Source of the DNA: Massilia agri
GTDB lineage: Bacteria; Pseudomonadota; Gammaproteobacteria; Burkholderiales; Burkholderiaceae_D
Direction of reading: 5' to 3'
DNA length: 64,000 bases
Assembly (NCBI RefSeq): GCF_024753255.1
Contig: NZ_JANUHA010000014.1
Coordinates: 87,207-151,206 of the forward strand
Part shown: positions 8,590 to 18,441 of the stretch, piece after piece
How positions within the stretch are numbered: the first letter of the stretch is position 1
How the letters are laid out: each line of letters starts with the position of its first letter
The notes under the pieces: model-generated
The model's database searches: none
What the model saw: only the letters and a program-made list of their open reading frames with translations
What the model was told of the DNA's origin: nothing
Position numbers and translations under genes: made by a program

Positions 8590-11500
8590 CTATTCTCCCT
8601 TCTTATCGAAGGACTGCGCCGCCATCGTGCGCAGCAGGGCGGCCACCACCGGCGCCGCATGGGCGCCGCCGGTCAGCTCGGAATGGCTGACGAAGGCGGC
8701 GAAGGCGAGCCGCCGGGTCTGCCCGGGCAGGCTGCCCGGCTCCAGCCAGCCCATGAACCAGACTGTCCCCTGGCCGTCGGCGCCGCTTGGTGCCGTCCCG
8801 GTCTTGCCGAACAGGCCAGGGCGCAGGCCATCGAATTGCTTGCCGCGGAAGGCGCCGGCCGCGGTGCCGCCGTCGACCACGCCCTTCATGCCGGCGCGCA
8901 GGCGGTCGAGCCGCACCCCGAGTTCCGGGCCGGGACGCTGCTCGGCCGCGCGCCCGTCCAGCTCGAGCAGCAAGCGGGGCGTGACCACCCTGCCCTGCCC
9001 GACCGCCGCGGCCACCAGCGCCATCTGCAGGGGCGTGGTCTGCATGCGCAGGCCGATCGCCATCTGGCGCACCTCGTGCCGGGTCAGGATGGGGTCGATC
9101 TGGCTCCGTGTGGCCTGCAGCGCATCCCAGGCGCCCCAGCGGAAGTCTTCCGGCAACAGGCCGCCGTCCAGGCGCAGCGGCGCGCCGAAACCGAGCCGGC
9201 GCGCCATGCCGGCCACCGGGCGCAGCGCATCCAGCGCGCCCGGCTCGAGTGCCCGCACCCCCGGCACGCCGCCAGCAAGGCTGCGGTCGCCCAGCTCGGC
9301 GGTCCAGGCGAACCAGGTATTCACACTGTGCGCCAGCGCCTGCGGCAGGCCGAAGCGGCCCTCGACCGCCCGCGCGGCCGCGACCTGTTCGCGGAAGTTC
9401 GTGATGCGGGCGCCGCCCCCCTCCGGATAGCTCGGCGCGCCGATCCGGAAAGGGTAGCCGCCCTCCTGCGCCACCCGGTCGATGGCGGCGAGCGGCATGC
9501 CGTCCAGCAGGCGCTCCAGCCGGGCATCCTGGCGCGCCGCCTGTTCCAGGCCCAGGGCCGTGATCGCCTTGAAGGTCGAGCCGGGCGCCCGGTGTGCGCC
9601 GCCGTCGTGCTGGAAAGCAGGCAGGCGCAGGGGGCTGCGCGCCGGGTCGGCGCGGTCGAAGTCGCGCACTTCAGGCCAGCGCGCCGGGTCGGCGGCGCCC
9701 ATGCCGGCGCCCGCCGCCGCCAGCACGTCGCCATTGCCGGCATCGAGCAGCACCAGCCCGGCCTGCCGCTCGCCCGGCGCCGGCCGCGCGCCGCTGCAGC
9801 GCCGGCCGTCCCAACTACCGCCGCGCAGGCCGATGCAGTCCAGCGCCGCCTGGGCGGCCGCCTGCAAGCGCAAGTCCAGGCTCAGGACCGCCGTATGTAC
9901 GGGCCCCGGCACGCGCGCCAGCATGCCGGCCACGCTCGACGCGTGGTCGCGGTGCACGCCCAGCAGCGGCCCCAGGCCCGCGGCGCGCGCCCGGGGACTG
10001 GCGCTGCCGTCGACCCACAGGCTCTCGCCATCGCGGTCGCGAAGGCGGACCTCGGCCAGGGCGGCGCGCTGCGTGGTCTGCTCCGCAGGGAGGGCCTGCC
10101 AGGCCAGCTTCCCGCCATCGACCCGCAGGTGGCGATAGGCGGCATCGGCGCCGCGCGCCAGCCGTCCCAGGTCCAGCGCCTCGACCTCGAGCTCGATCCG
10201 GGACGCGCCCGGCAGAGGCGTCAACAGCACGCGCTGCACCGCGTCGCGCCCCGGGCAGGCGCGGCCTTCGCATTCGAAGCTGACGCGCATCGTGGCGCCG
10301 CTCACCCGGCGCACGCGTCCGGCCAGCAGCAGCTCGGCCGGGCCACTGGCCTGCAGCGCCAGCCGCGCCGTCGATGCCGCACCGCCCTCGTCCCAGGCCG
10401 CCACGCGCTGCCAGGGCGCCCAGCCCTCCGGCAGGCGCGCGAACAGGCGCATGGCGGCGACCGGCAAGCCTTCATCCACGGCCACCGGCACGCCGCCCAC
10501 GCTTGCCTGCCAGGACGCGTGGCTGCCCGGCCGCATGCGCCAGGCCAGCAGGCGCCGCTCGCTGTTGTAGATGCGTACCTGCTCGCGCACGAAAGCGCCG
10601 TCGGCACGGTAATACAGGCGGCCGAGCAGCTTGCGGCCGGCCTCGTCGAGGCGCAGGTGCTCCCAGCCGGGCAGCGGCGCCCGGTCGCGGGCCTGCATGC
10701 CCTGCCAGGCGGCCAGGTCGCGCGGGGCCAGCTCGGCCAGGCCGCCGGGGCCGAGGCGAAGCAGGCCACGGGCCTGCAGTTGTTCGAACAGCAAGGCGTC
10801 TTCCAGGCCGCGCGGCGCACCTGCCGGCACCAGGTGGGCGCCGGGCGCCAGGCGCAGGGCCGGCGAAACGCTGCTCGCGCCGAAGGCCTGCACCACGGCG
10901 CCGGCCGCGCCGCCGGCCGCATAGCGCTGCAACAGCAGCTCGCCAAGCTGGGGACAGGCGGCGCTCGGGCGCCGGGTGATGCGCAGGGCGCCGTCAGGCC
11001 AGGCCAGCCAGCCAGCCTGACGGATCGCGCCCGAGCCGCTTGCGCCGCGGCTCGCCACGCCGCCGCCCGCGTCGCCGATCCACGCGGCCCGACCGGCGCC
11101 CGCCTGCCAGCGCACATTTAAGGCGCCGCGGGCGTCGCCGCGCAGCTCGACGCGCGGCATGGTCGACCCCGGCGCCGTCATCACCACATTGCGCGGCGGG
11201 CTGCCTGCCGCCTCATGCAGCGGATAGCCGAGCCGCAAGGGCAGCAGGACCGGACGGGACGGGTCGAGCACCTGGGTGCACAGGTCTACCCGCAGCAGGC
11301 TGGGCGCCGTCATCCCGGCCGCGAGCACCACCGCCGCCCCGCCATGCTGTTCGATGTGCACGGCAGGCGCATCCGGTACGCGCAGGGTGACGCCGGCCAG
11401 CAGCGGCTGCAGCGTCGCCAGCGCCGCCGCCGAGGCGCCCGCGGGCGTGGTGGCCGAGGAAGCCGACAGCGAGCGCGCCGAGTTTGCCAGCACGAGAGCG

Positions 11501-11658
11501 CCGAGCGCGATGGCGGCCAGCGCCAGCGGAACCAGCGGATTCCAGCCACGCCGCGGCGCGCCGAGCCCACGCGCGCCGGCGCGCAGGTTGCGGGCGCGCC
11601 GCCAGGACGTGCGGCTGGCGGCGAGGTGGCCGGCGAGTTGTGCGAGTGTGGCGCTCAT
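8590..11658 (-). CDS. Large penicillin-binding protein (transpeptidase) with unusual N-terminal region
   Basis: 1022-aa membrane-anchored protein. Residues about 42-62 form a single transmembrane anchor (PLVPLALAAIALGALVLA) after an Arg-rich cytoplasmic stretch, placing the bulk in the periplasm. The C-terminal third is a penicillin-binding transpeptidase domain with all three motifs: SxxK at Ser694-Lys697 (GSTFKAIT), SxN at Ser778-Asn780 and KTG at 952-954 (KTGTAPSG). It should form or remodel peptidoglycan cross-links, or sense beta-lactam-like ligands. The roughly 600 residues between anchor and transpeptidase do not match the usual pedestal or a glycosyltransferase domain that I recognise. 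No strong Shine-Dalgarno sequence precedes 11658. It is the first gene of the cluster. Confidence 0.88.
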   Translation of the reverse strand: MSATLAQLAGHLAASRTSWRRARNLRAGARGLGAPRRGWNPLVPLALAAIALGALVLANSARSLSASSATTPAGASAAALATLQPLLAGVTLRVPDAPAVHIEQHGGAAVVLAAGMTAPSLLRVDLCTQVLDPSRPVLLPLRLGYPLHEAAGSPPRNVVMTAPGSTMPRVELRGDARGALNVRWQAGAGRAAWIGDAGGGVASRGASGSGAIRQAGWLAWPDGALRITRRPSAACPQLGELLLQRYAAGGAAGAVVQAFGASSVSPALRLAPGAHLVPAGAPRGLEDALLFEQLQARGLLRLGPGGLAELAPRDLAAWQGMQARDRAPLPGWEHLRLDEAGRKLLGRLYYRADGAFVREQVRIYNSERRLLAWRMRPGSHASWQASVGGVPVAVDEGLPVAAMRLFARLPEGWAPWQRVAAWDEGGAASTARLALQASGPAELLLAGRVRRVSGATMRVSFECEGRACPGRDAVQRVLLTPLPGASRIELEVEALDLGRLARGADAAYRHLRVDGGKLAWQALPAEQTTQRAALAEVRLRDRDGESLWVDGSASPRARAAGLGPLLGVHRDHASSVAGMLARVPGPVHTAVLSLDLRLQAAAQAALDCIGLRGGSWDGRRCSGARPAPGERQAGLVLLDAGNGDVLAAAGAGMGAADPARWPEVRDFDRADPARSPLRLPAFQHDGGAHRAPGSTFKAITALGLEQAARQDARLERLLDGMPLAAIDRVAQEGGYPFRIGAPSYPEGGGARITNFREQVAAARAVEGRFGLPQALAHSVNTWFAWTAELGDRSLAGGVPGVRALEPGALDALRPVAGMARRLGFGAPLRLDGGLLPEDFRWGAWDALQATRSQIDPILTRHEVRQMAIGLRMQTTPLQMALVAAAVGQGRVVTPRLLLELDGRAAEQRPGPELGVRLDRLRAGMKGVVDGGTAAGAFRGKQFDGLRPGLFGKTGTAPSGADGQGTVWFMGWLEPGSLPGQTRRLAFAAFVSHSELTGGAHAAPVVAALLRTMAAQSFDKKGE

Positions 11659-11877
11659 CAGGATGTCCGCAAGGCGCGGCCCCGGGGCGGACCGCTTCGC
11701 GTAAGGCTAGCGGAGGGACGGTGAAAGCCATCCATACCCGCGTGGCGCGCGCGCATTCGCGAAGGCTTTTCGACAGCTCATTCCGCGTTTTTCGCGTCTC
11801 GTCGCAATCGGCTCGCGACGCACGGAGGCTTGGCCTACAGTGCACACATCGACAACCCACACGCAAGGAGAAACACC

Positions 11878-12090
11878 ATGAACATCATGAAGAATATGGA
11901 AGCCGTCTTCGTCGTCGCGATGGCCCTCGCAGTCCCCGCCAGCTACCTGGTCGACGGCGTTCCGCAAGCCCAGGCACGCAGCTACAGCGCCGATGCCGCC
12001 CAGGTCGCAAGCGGCGACAAGATGGCCGTCGTGAAGGTCAGCGCCAAGCGCCTCGGCGCCGAAGAAAAGGCCGACGGGAGCCGCGGATGA
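11878..12090 (+). CDS. Small secreted hypothetical protein
   Basis: 70-aa protein with an N-terminal hydrophobic segment (AVFVVAMALAVPASYL) followed by a short hydrophilic tail containing QAQARSYSADA, consistent with a signal peptide and a tiny periplasmic product or a single-span anchor. AAGGAG stands 7 bases before the ATG. An upstream ATG at 11830 has no ribosome site. It is divergent from the transpeptidase gene, with a 219-base gap in which I see no convincing promoter. Family not recognised. Confidence 0.7.
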   Translation: MNIMKNMEAVFVVAMALAVPASYLVDGVPQAQARSYSADAAQVASGDKMAVVKVSAKRLGAEEKADGSRG

Positions 12091-12137
12091 GTGCCCAGCG
12101 CCGGCCCGCTGTCGCGTGAACCCGACAGTGCGGCCGG

Positions 12138-12235
12138 CCCATCTGTATCACTCCCCCAGCCAGATTCCCGCCCATCTGTTTCAAATGTAAGCCGACGTTT
12201 CAAACCGAGATTTCCAGCGCCGCCCCCGATATAGT
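12138..12235 (+). promoter_or_regulatory. Candidate regulated promoter with direct repeats
   Basis: TATAGT at 12230-12235 is a good -10 with no matching -35. Upstream are three related sites: CCCATCTGTATCA (12138-12150), CCCATCTGTTTCA (12171-12183) and GTTTCAAA again at 12197-12204. Spacings between the GTWTCA cores are 33 and 19 bases. Direct repeats upstream of a weak -35 are typical of response-regulator activation. Predicted transcript start is about 25 bases before the ATG at 12268. Confidence 0.45.
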
Positions 12236-12267
12236 GGGTTCATCCGCTTCTGGATCTGGAGACCGAC

Positions 12268-12855
12268 ATGAAACGCACTCTTTCCCTCGCCGCCCTGATC
12301 GCCATTGGCGCCGCCTTCGCGCCGCTGCCGGCCCTCGCGCAAGCCGACTTCCAACTCTACATCGGCTCGGCCCCGCCGGCTCCGATCTACGAACGCGCCC
12401 CCGCAGTGCGCCACGGCTACGTCTGGGCCCCGGGCTATTGGGAATGGCGCGGCCACCGCCACGCCTGGGTGCCGGGCCACTACATCGCCGCCCGCCCCGG
12501 CTACGTCTACGCACCGCCGAGCTGGCGCGAGCGCCACGGCCGCTGGTACATGGAACCGGCGCGCTGGACCCGGTACGGCCCGGACCGCGACCGTGACGGC
12601 GTGCCCGACCGCTTCGAGCGCCGCGGCTACGCCCCCGTGTACGGCGGCGGCTACCGCGATGGCCGCGACTACTACCGCGACGGCCGAGGCTACGACCGCG
12701 GCCGCTACCGCGACACCGACCGCGACGGCGTCCCGAATCGCTACGACCGCGACCTCGACAACGACGGCGTGCGCAACAGGCATGACCGCGACCGCGACGG
12801 GGATGGCGTGCCGAATCGCTGGGACCACCGTCCCGAGAACCCCTATCGCCGCTGA
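12268..12855 (+). CDS. WXXGXW-repeat secreted protein with calcium-type Asp repeats
   Basis: 195-aa exported protein. A clear signal peptide ends at ALA-QADF (about residue 24). The body has YXWXXGYW-type repeats (YVWAPGYWEWRG, HAWVPGHY), known from the proteobacterial BcpO-related WXXGXW family. The C-terminal half has Asp-rich repeats of the form DRDRDGVPDRF, DTDRDGVPNRY, DLDNDGVRNRH and DRDGDGVPNRW, which match thrombospondin type-3 calcium-binding loops. The product is probably periplasmic or outer-membrane associated; function unknown. GGAGA precedes the start by about 7 bases, and a strong terminator follows. Confidence 0.88.
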   Translation: MKRTLSLAALIAIGAAFAPLPALAQADFQLYIGSAPPAPIYERAPAVRHGYVWAPGYWEWRGHRHAWVPGHYIAARPGYVYAPPSWRERHGRWYMEPARWTRYGPDRDRDGVPDRFERRGYAPVYGGGYRDGRDYYRDGRGYDRGRYRDTDRDGVPNRYDRDLDNDGVRNRHDRDRDGDGVPNRWDHRPENPYRR

Positions 12856-12870
12856 TCGCGGAGATCCGGC

Positions 12871-12905
12871 AAAGAAAAAAGGCGCCATTGGCGCCTTTTT
12901 TCTTT
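12871..12905. terminator. Bidirectional intrinsic terminator
   Basis: GGCGCC-ATT-GGCGCC (12881-12895) is extended by AAAGAAAAAA on the left and TTTTTTCTTT on the right, giving a 16-bp stem with a U run on either strand. It separates two convergent genes ending at 12855 and 12918. Confidence 0.93.
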
Positions 12906-12917
12906 GCTACCTTGATG

Positions 12918-14843
<1,926 letters not shown>

Positions 14844-14940
14844 AAACATCTCCTATTGTTGTCAGCAAATACAGCACATCGAGTGTTGCAAAAGCGGCCA
14901 GCCGTGTCAACATCGGGCAAAGCGGTTATGCTTGGCGCCC

Positions 14941-15636
14941 ATGACAGACCAAGCAGCACTCCAGGCGGCACTCCTTGCAGCCGCCTTCAAATCCGAACTG
15001 GCCGCCAGCCGCCGGCTCGCGCGGCGCAGCGGCATGGGCGAAACCGAGGCGCTGCAGGCCACGCTTTCCCTGCGCGCCGGCGTGGCCGGGCTGGACCAGC
15101 TGCTGCGCGAGCGGGCCGCCGATCGCCTGCGCAGCGAACAGGCGCTCGAAGCGCGCCGCGCACTGGCCGCGGCGGCCCAGGCGCGACGCCGGCCTGGCGC
15201 CGCCGCCACCGGCTGGCGCGCCTGGTTCGATGGCTCGGCGCGGCCGAATCCCGGCCGCTGCACCCTGGGCGCCGTCCTCGAAGGCCCGGGTGGCGTGCAC
15301 GTCGAGCTGTCGCGCGACATCGGCCATGGCGACAGCAGCGAAGCGGAATACCAGGCCCTGATCGCGGTGCTGGAGGCGGCCGTCGCGCATGGCGCCGTGG
15401 GGCTGGCCATCCATGGCGACAGCCAGGTCGTGATCGACGACGTCAATGCCCCCGATTTCGCCGGCAGCCCCGCCCTGCAGGCCTGGCGCGGCCGGGCGCG
15501 CGCGCTGCTCGCGCGCCTGCCCGGCGCCACGCTGCGCTGGATCCCGCGCCACAAGAACGGCCGCGCCGACGCCCTGTCGCAGCGCGCGGCCATCCACGCT
15601 ACCGAAGAAGAATCGCATGCAAGAACCGAAGCTTGA
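14941..15636 (+). CDS. RNase H-like (RVT_3-type) protein
   Basis: 231-aa protein. Residues 1-88 are a helical, Ala/Arg-rich extension. Residues 92-220 form a ribonuclease HI fold with the four acidic catalytic positions: Asp97 (FDGSARPNPG), Glu136 (AEYQAL), Asp160 (HGDSQVV) and Asp210 (GRADAL). It should cleave RNA in RNA-DNA hybrids or act on structured RNA. It lacks the basic protrusion of E. coli RnhA and resembles the archaeal or plant-type RVT_3 group. The ribosome site is weak. Its last 20 bases overlap the HD-domain gene. Confidence 0.85.
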   Translation: MTDQAALQAALLAAAFKSELAASRRLARRSGMGETEALQATLSLRAGVAGLDQLLRERAADRLRSEQALEARRALAAAAQARRRPGAAATGWRAWFDGSARPNPGRCTLGAVLEGPGGVHVELSRDIGHGDSSEAEYQALIAVLEAAVAHGAVGLAIHGDSQVVIDDVNAPDFAGSPALQAWRGRARALLARLPGATLRWIPRHKNGRADALSQRAAIHATEEESHARTEA

Positions 15637-16282
15637 CCTCGCCACCTGGCGCCCACGCCTGGCGGCGCTTGCCGCCGGCAGTAGCGGCGGCGACGGCGCC
15701 CACGACAGCACGCACCTGGAGCGCGTCTGGCGCAATGCACAGGCACTGCTTGCGCAGCATCCGGAAGCCGACGCGCTGGTGGTGATGGCCGCCTGCTACC
15801 TGCACGACCTGGTCAACCTGCCCAAGGACGACCCCGAGCGCGACCAGGCGTCAACCCGTTCGGCCAAGCTGGCGCGCCACCAGCTGGCCTGGATGGACTT
15901 CCCGCCCGACCGCCTGGACGCCGTGGCCCACGCCATCGAGGCGCACAGCTTCTCGGCCAACATCCCGGCCCGGTCGCTGGAAGCGAAGATCGTGCAGGAC
16001 GCCGACCGTCTCGACGGCCTGGGCGCGGTCGGCCTGGCGCGCATGTTCTATATCGCGGGGCGCATGGGAAGCGGCCTGGCGCATCCGGACGATCCGCTCG
16101 GCCTGGCGCGCGAATTCGACGACCGCCGCTATGCGCTCGACCACATCATGGTCAAGCTGGCCAGGCTCCCGGGGATGATGCAGACCGAGGGCGGGAGAAG
16201 GCTCGCCGAGGAGCGGCTGGCGCGGCTGATGGCGTTTCGCGAGGAATTCGCCGCGGAGGGCGGCGCGCCCTCAGCGTCCTAG
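15617..16282 (+). CDS. HD-domain phosphohydrolase
   Basis: 221-aa cytoplasmic protein of the HD superfamily, of the YedJ-like type. Metal-binding residues are visible: His33 in AHDSTHLERVW, His63-Asp64 in YLHDLVNLP, and Asp128/Asp130 in VQDADRLDGLG. Members hydrolyse nucleotides or other phosphate esters; the substrate cannot be told from sequence. The start at 15617 lies inside the 3' end of the RNase H gene (20-base overlap, different frame), so the two are translationally linked. The 3' end overlaps the convergent membrane-protein gene by 12 bases. Confidence 0.88.
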   Translation: MQEPKLDLATWRPRLAALAAGSSGGDGAHDSTHLERVWRNAQALLAQHPEADALVVMAACYLHDLVNLPKDDPERDQASTRSAKLARHQLAWMDFPPDRLDAVAHAIEAHSFSANIPARSLEAKIVQDADRLDGLGAVGLARMFYIAGRMGSGLAHPDDPLGLAREFDDRRYALDHIMVKLARLPGMMQTEGGRRLAEERLARLMAFREEFAAEGGAPSAS

Positions 16283-17005
16283 CACCTGGCCGATCGACCG
16301 GGCCTCGGGTGCATAGGCCTGCATGCCCCAGCCGGCGCCCGCCACCAGCACCGTGGTCAGGACCGAGGGGATCACGGTGCGTTTCACTGCGGCGACCATC
16401 CAGTGCCGGCGCTCCAGCCCGCGCAGGCGCCGGTACAGGCCGGCGGCGAGCAGCGCATCCACGAGGATCTCGGCGAACAGGACGGGCGCCGTCCACACCA
16501 CGAACAGCGAAGAAAGCAGTATGCCCAGGGCGAGCAGCGCGACGGCGAGCGGAATCGCGCCTTCGTCGGCATGGCCGATCGCCTTGAGCGGCTTGTCCAC
16601 GATGGTTTCGACCGCGCCGCCGTCCGCGCCGAAGTCCACGTTGGCGCTCGCCCCGCCGCCGTCGAAGCTGCCTCCCCCGCCGGCGAAATCGTCGCGCAAG
16701 GCGGCGCGAAGGTCGCTGGGGCCATCCGAAGTTCCACCTCCGACGTCGGTGGGAACGAGATCGAGATAGTCGGACGCGCTCGAGCGCAGCCAGATCCACA
16801 GCAGCAACAGGAAGACCAGGTAGGCGATGCCCATCGCCAGGGAATAGCGCAGCGCCATGGTCTCGATTCCACCGACGAGCATCGCGGCGGACGCGGCGAA
16901 GCCCGCCAGGCCGGTGAGCGTCACGAGAATGAACATCTGGACCCGCGGGAAGCTGTCGCGCAGCAGGCGGGCGCGCATCGTCCGCACGGCGGCGTCGCGG
17001 GTCAT
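16271..17005 (-). CDS. Multi-pass membrane protein, unknown function
   Basis: 244-aa integral membrane protein with about five hydrophobic helices: MFILVTLTGLAGFAASAAML, YSLAMGIAYLVFLLLLWIWL, PLAVALLALGILLSSLFVVW, APVLFAEILVDALLAAGL and VIPSVLTTVLVAGAGWG. Between helices two and three is a Gly/Asp/Ser-rich hydrophilic loop (GGGGSFDGGGASANVDFG), probably flexible. The start at 17005 (MTRDAAVRTMRARLL) is preferred over 17119, since the extra N-terminal residues are Cys/His/Pro-rich and not membrane-like. Family not recognised. Confidence 0.72.
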   Translation of the reverse strand: MTRDAAVRTMRARLLRDSFPRVQMFILVTLTGLAGFAASAAMLVGGIETMALRYSLAMGIAYLVFLLLLWIWLRSSASDYLDLVPTDVGGGTSDGPSDLRAALRDDFAGGGGSFDGGGASANVDFGADGGAVETIVDKPLKAIGHADEGAIPLAVALLALGILLSSLFVVWTAPVLFAEILVDALLAAGLYRRLRGLERRHWMVAAVKRTVIPSVLTTVLVAGAGWGMQAYAPEARSIGQVLGR

Positions 17006-17190
17006 GGCATGGGGTCGTGTTCGTGAACCTGGCATCTGGCAGGCGCTCCCGTGGCTGGGTTGATCGGCCGAGCGATGATGACACGTTCCCATCACGAAAA
17101 ATCCGTGGATTCTCACCAATCGCCCTTGCTTCAGCGCCCGTTAAGTTTGCTCAATGTTAAGATACATGCTCGTCATCTCGCGGGCCCTCC

Positions 17191-18441
17191 ATGAGCAGTT
17201 CGACCACCGTCGCACCTTCTTCCGCCGGCAAGCTCAACTTCGTGCTGGTCTGTATCTTCATCGACATGCTCGGCATCGGCCTGATCGTGCCCGTGATGCC
17301 GCTGCTGGTCGGCCAGTACGTCCCGGGCCGCGACGACCAGGCCCTGTGGTTCGGCGTGCTGGCCACCACCTTCGGCCTGCTGCAATTCCTCTTCATGCCG
17401 GCGCTGGGCGCGCTGAGCGACCGGATCGGCCGCCGCCCGGTGCTGCTGTACTCGATGGGCGGCATGTGCCTGAACTTCCTGATCACCGCCTGGGCGCCGA
17501 GCCTGGCCTGGCTCTTCGTGGGCAGGATCATCGGCGGCATGTCCTCGGCCAGCATGTCGGTCGCCTCGGCCTACGCCTCCGACATCTCGACCAGGGAAAA
17601 CCGCGCGAAAAGCTTCGGCAAGATCGGCGCCGCCTTCGGCCTGGGCTTCATCTGCGGCCCGATGCTGGGCGGCCTGCTGGGCGACGCCGACCTGCGCCTG
17701 CCCTTCTTCGTGGCCGCCCTGCTGAGCGGCGCGAACCTCGTCTACGGCTACTTCTTCGTACCGGAATCGCTCGCGCCTGGCCTGCGCGCGCCCTTCGACT
17801 GGTCACGCCTGAATCCCCTGGCGGCCCTGCTGCGGCTGCTCCGGCGCAAGGACATCCGCGGCGTGGTCGTCGTGATCACCCTGGTCACCTTCGGCCAGAT
17901 GATGCTGCAGTCGACCTGGGTGCTGTACACCACCTTCCGCTTCGGCTGGACGCCGCGCGACAACGGCATCGCCATGTTCTGCGTCGGGCTGGTGTCCGCC
18001 GTGGTGCAGGCCGGCCTGCTGGCGGTGCTGATCCGGCGCTTCGGCGAGGTGCGCCTGTCGCTGCTGGGCATCGGCTCGGGCGCCCTCGCCTTCCTCGCCT
18101 ACGGCCTGGCGACCCAGGGCTGGATGATGTACCTCATCATCCTGTGCAATGTGCTGGCCTTCGCCGCCACGCCCGCGTTGCAGGCGATCGTCTCGAAGGC
18201 CACGCCAAGCGCCGAACAGGGCGAGCTGATGGGGTCCCTGCAGTCGATCGGCAGCCTGGGGGTCATCGTCACGCCCCTGATCGGCACCTCGATCCTGGCC
18301 GCGGTCAGCCACCTGCCGGCGGGTGACTGGCGCATCGGCAGCCATTTCTTCCTGTGCGCCGCGATGCAGGCGCTGGCGGTGCTGGTGGCCTGGCGTTACT
18401 TCCGCAGGCACCACACGGTCGACAGCATCGGCGCCCACTGA
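17191..18441 (+). CDS. MFS transporter, TetA-like drug:H+ antiporter
   Basis: 416-aa inner-membrane transporter with twelve predicted helices. It carries the MFS motif A between helices 2 and 3 (GALSDRIGRRPVLL) and the opening motif DMLGIGLIVPVMPLLV, typical of the TCR/Tet family of proton-driven drug exporters. The substrate is not determinable from sequence. The ribosome site before the ATG at 17191 is weak. Its TGA overlaps the start of the EamA gene by one base, so the two membrane proteins are co-translated. Confidence 0.9.
   Translation: MSSSTTVAPSSAGKLNFVLVCIFIDMLGIGLIVPVMPLLVGQYVPGRDDQALWFGVLATTFGLLQFLFMPALGALSDRIGRRPVLLYSMGGMCLNFLITAWAPSLAWLFVGRIIGGMSSASMSVASAYASDISTRENRAKSFGKIGAAFGLGFICGPMLGGLLGDADLRLPFFVAALLSGANLVYGYFFVPESLAPGLRAPFDWSRLNPLAALLRLLRRKDIRGVVVVITLVTFGQMMLQSTWVLYTTFRFGWTPRDNGIAMFCVGLVSAVVQAGLLAVLIRRFGEVRLSLLGIGSGALAFLAYGLATQGWMMYLIILCNVLAFAATPALQAIVSKATPSAEQGELMGSLQSIGSLGVIVTPLIGTSILAAVSHLPAGDWRIGSHFFLCAAMQALAVLVAWRYFRRHHTVDSIGAH

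Noticed and set aside
8659..11121. Plus-strand open frame of about 820 codons
   Set aside because: Antisense to the penicillin-binding protein gene, whose three catalytic motifs are complete. His/Gln/Arg-rich translation without domains.
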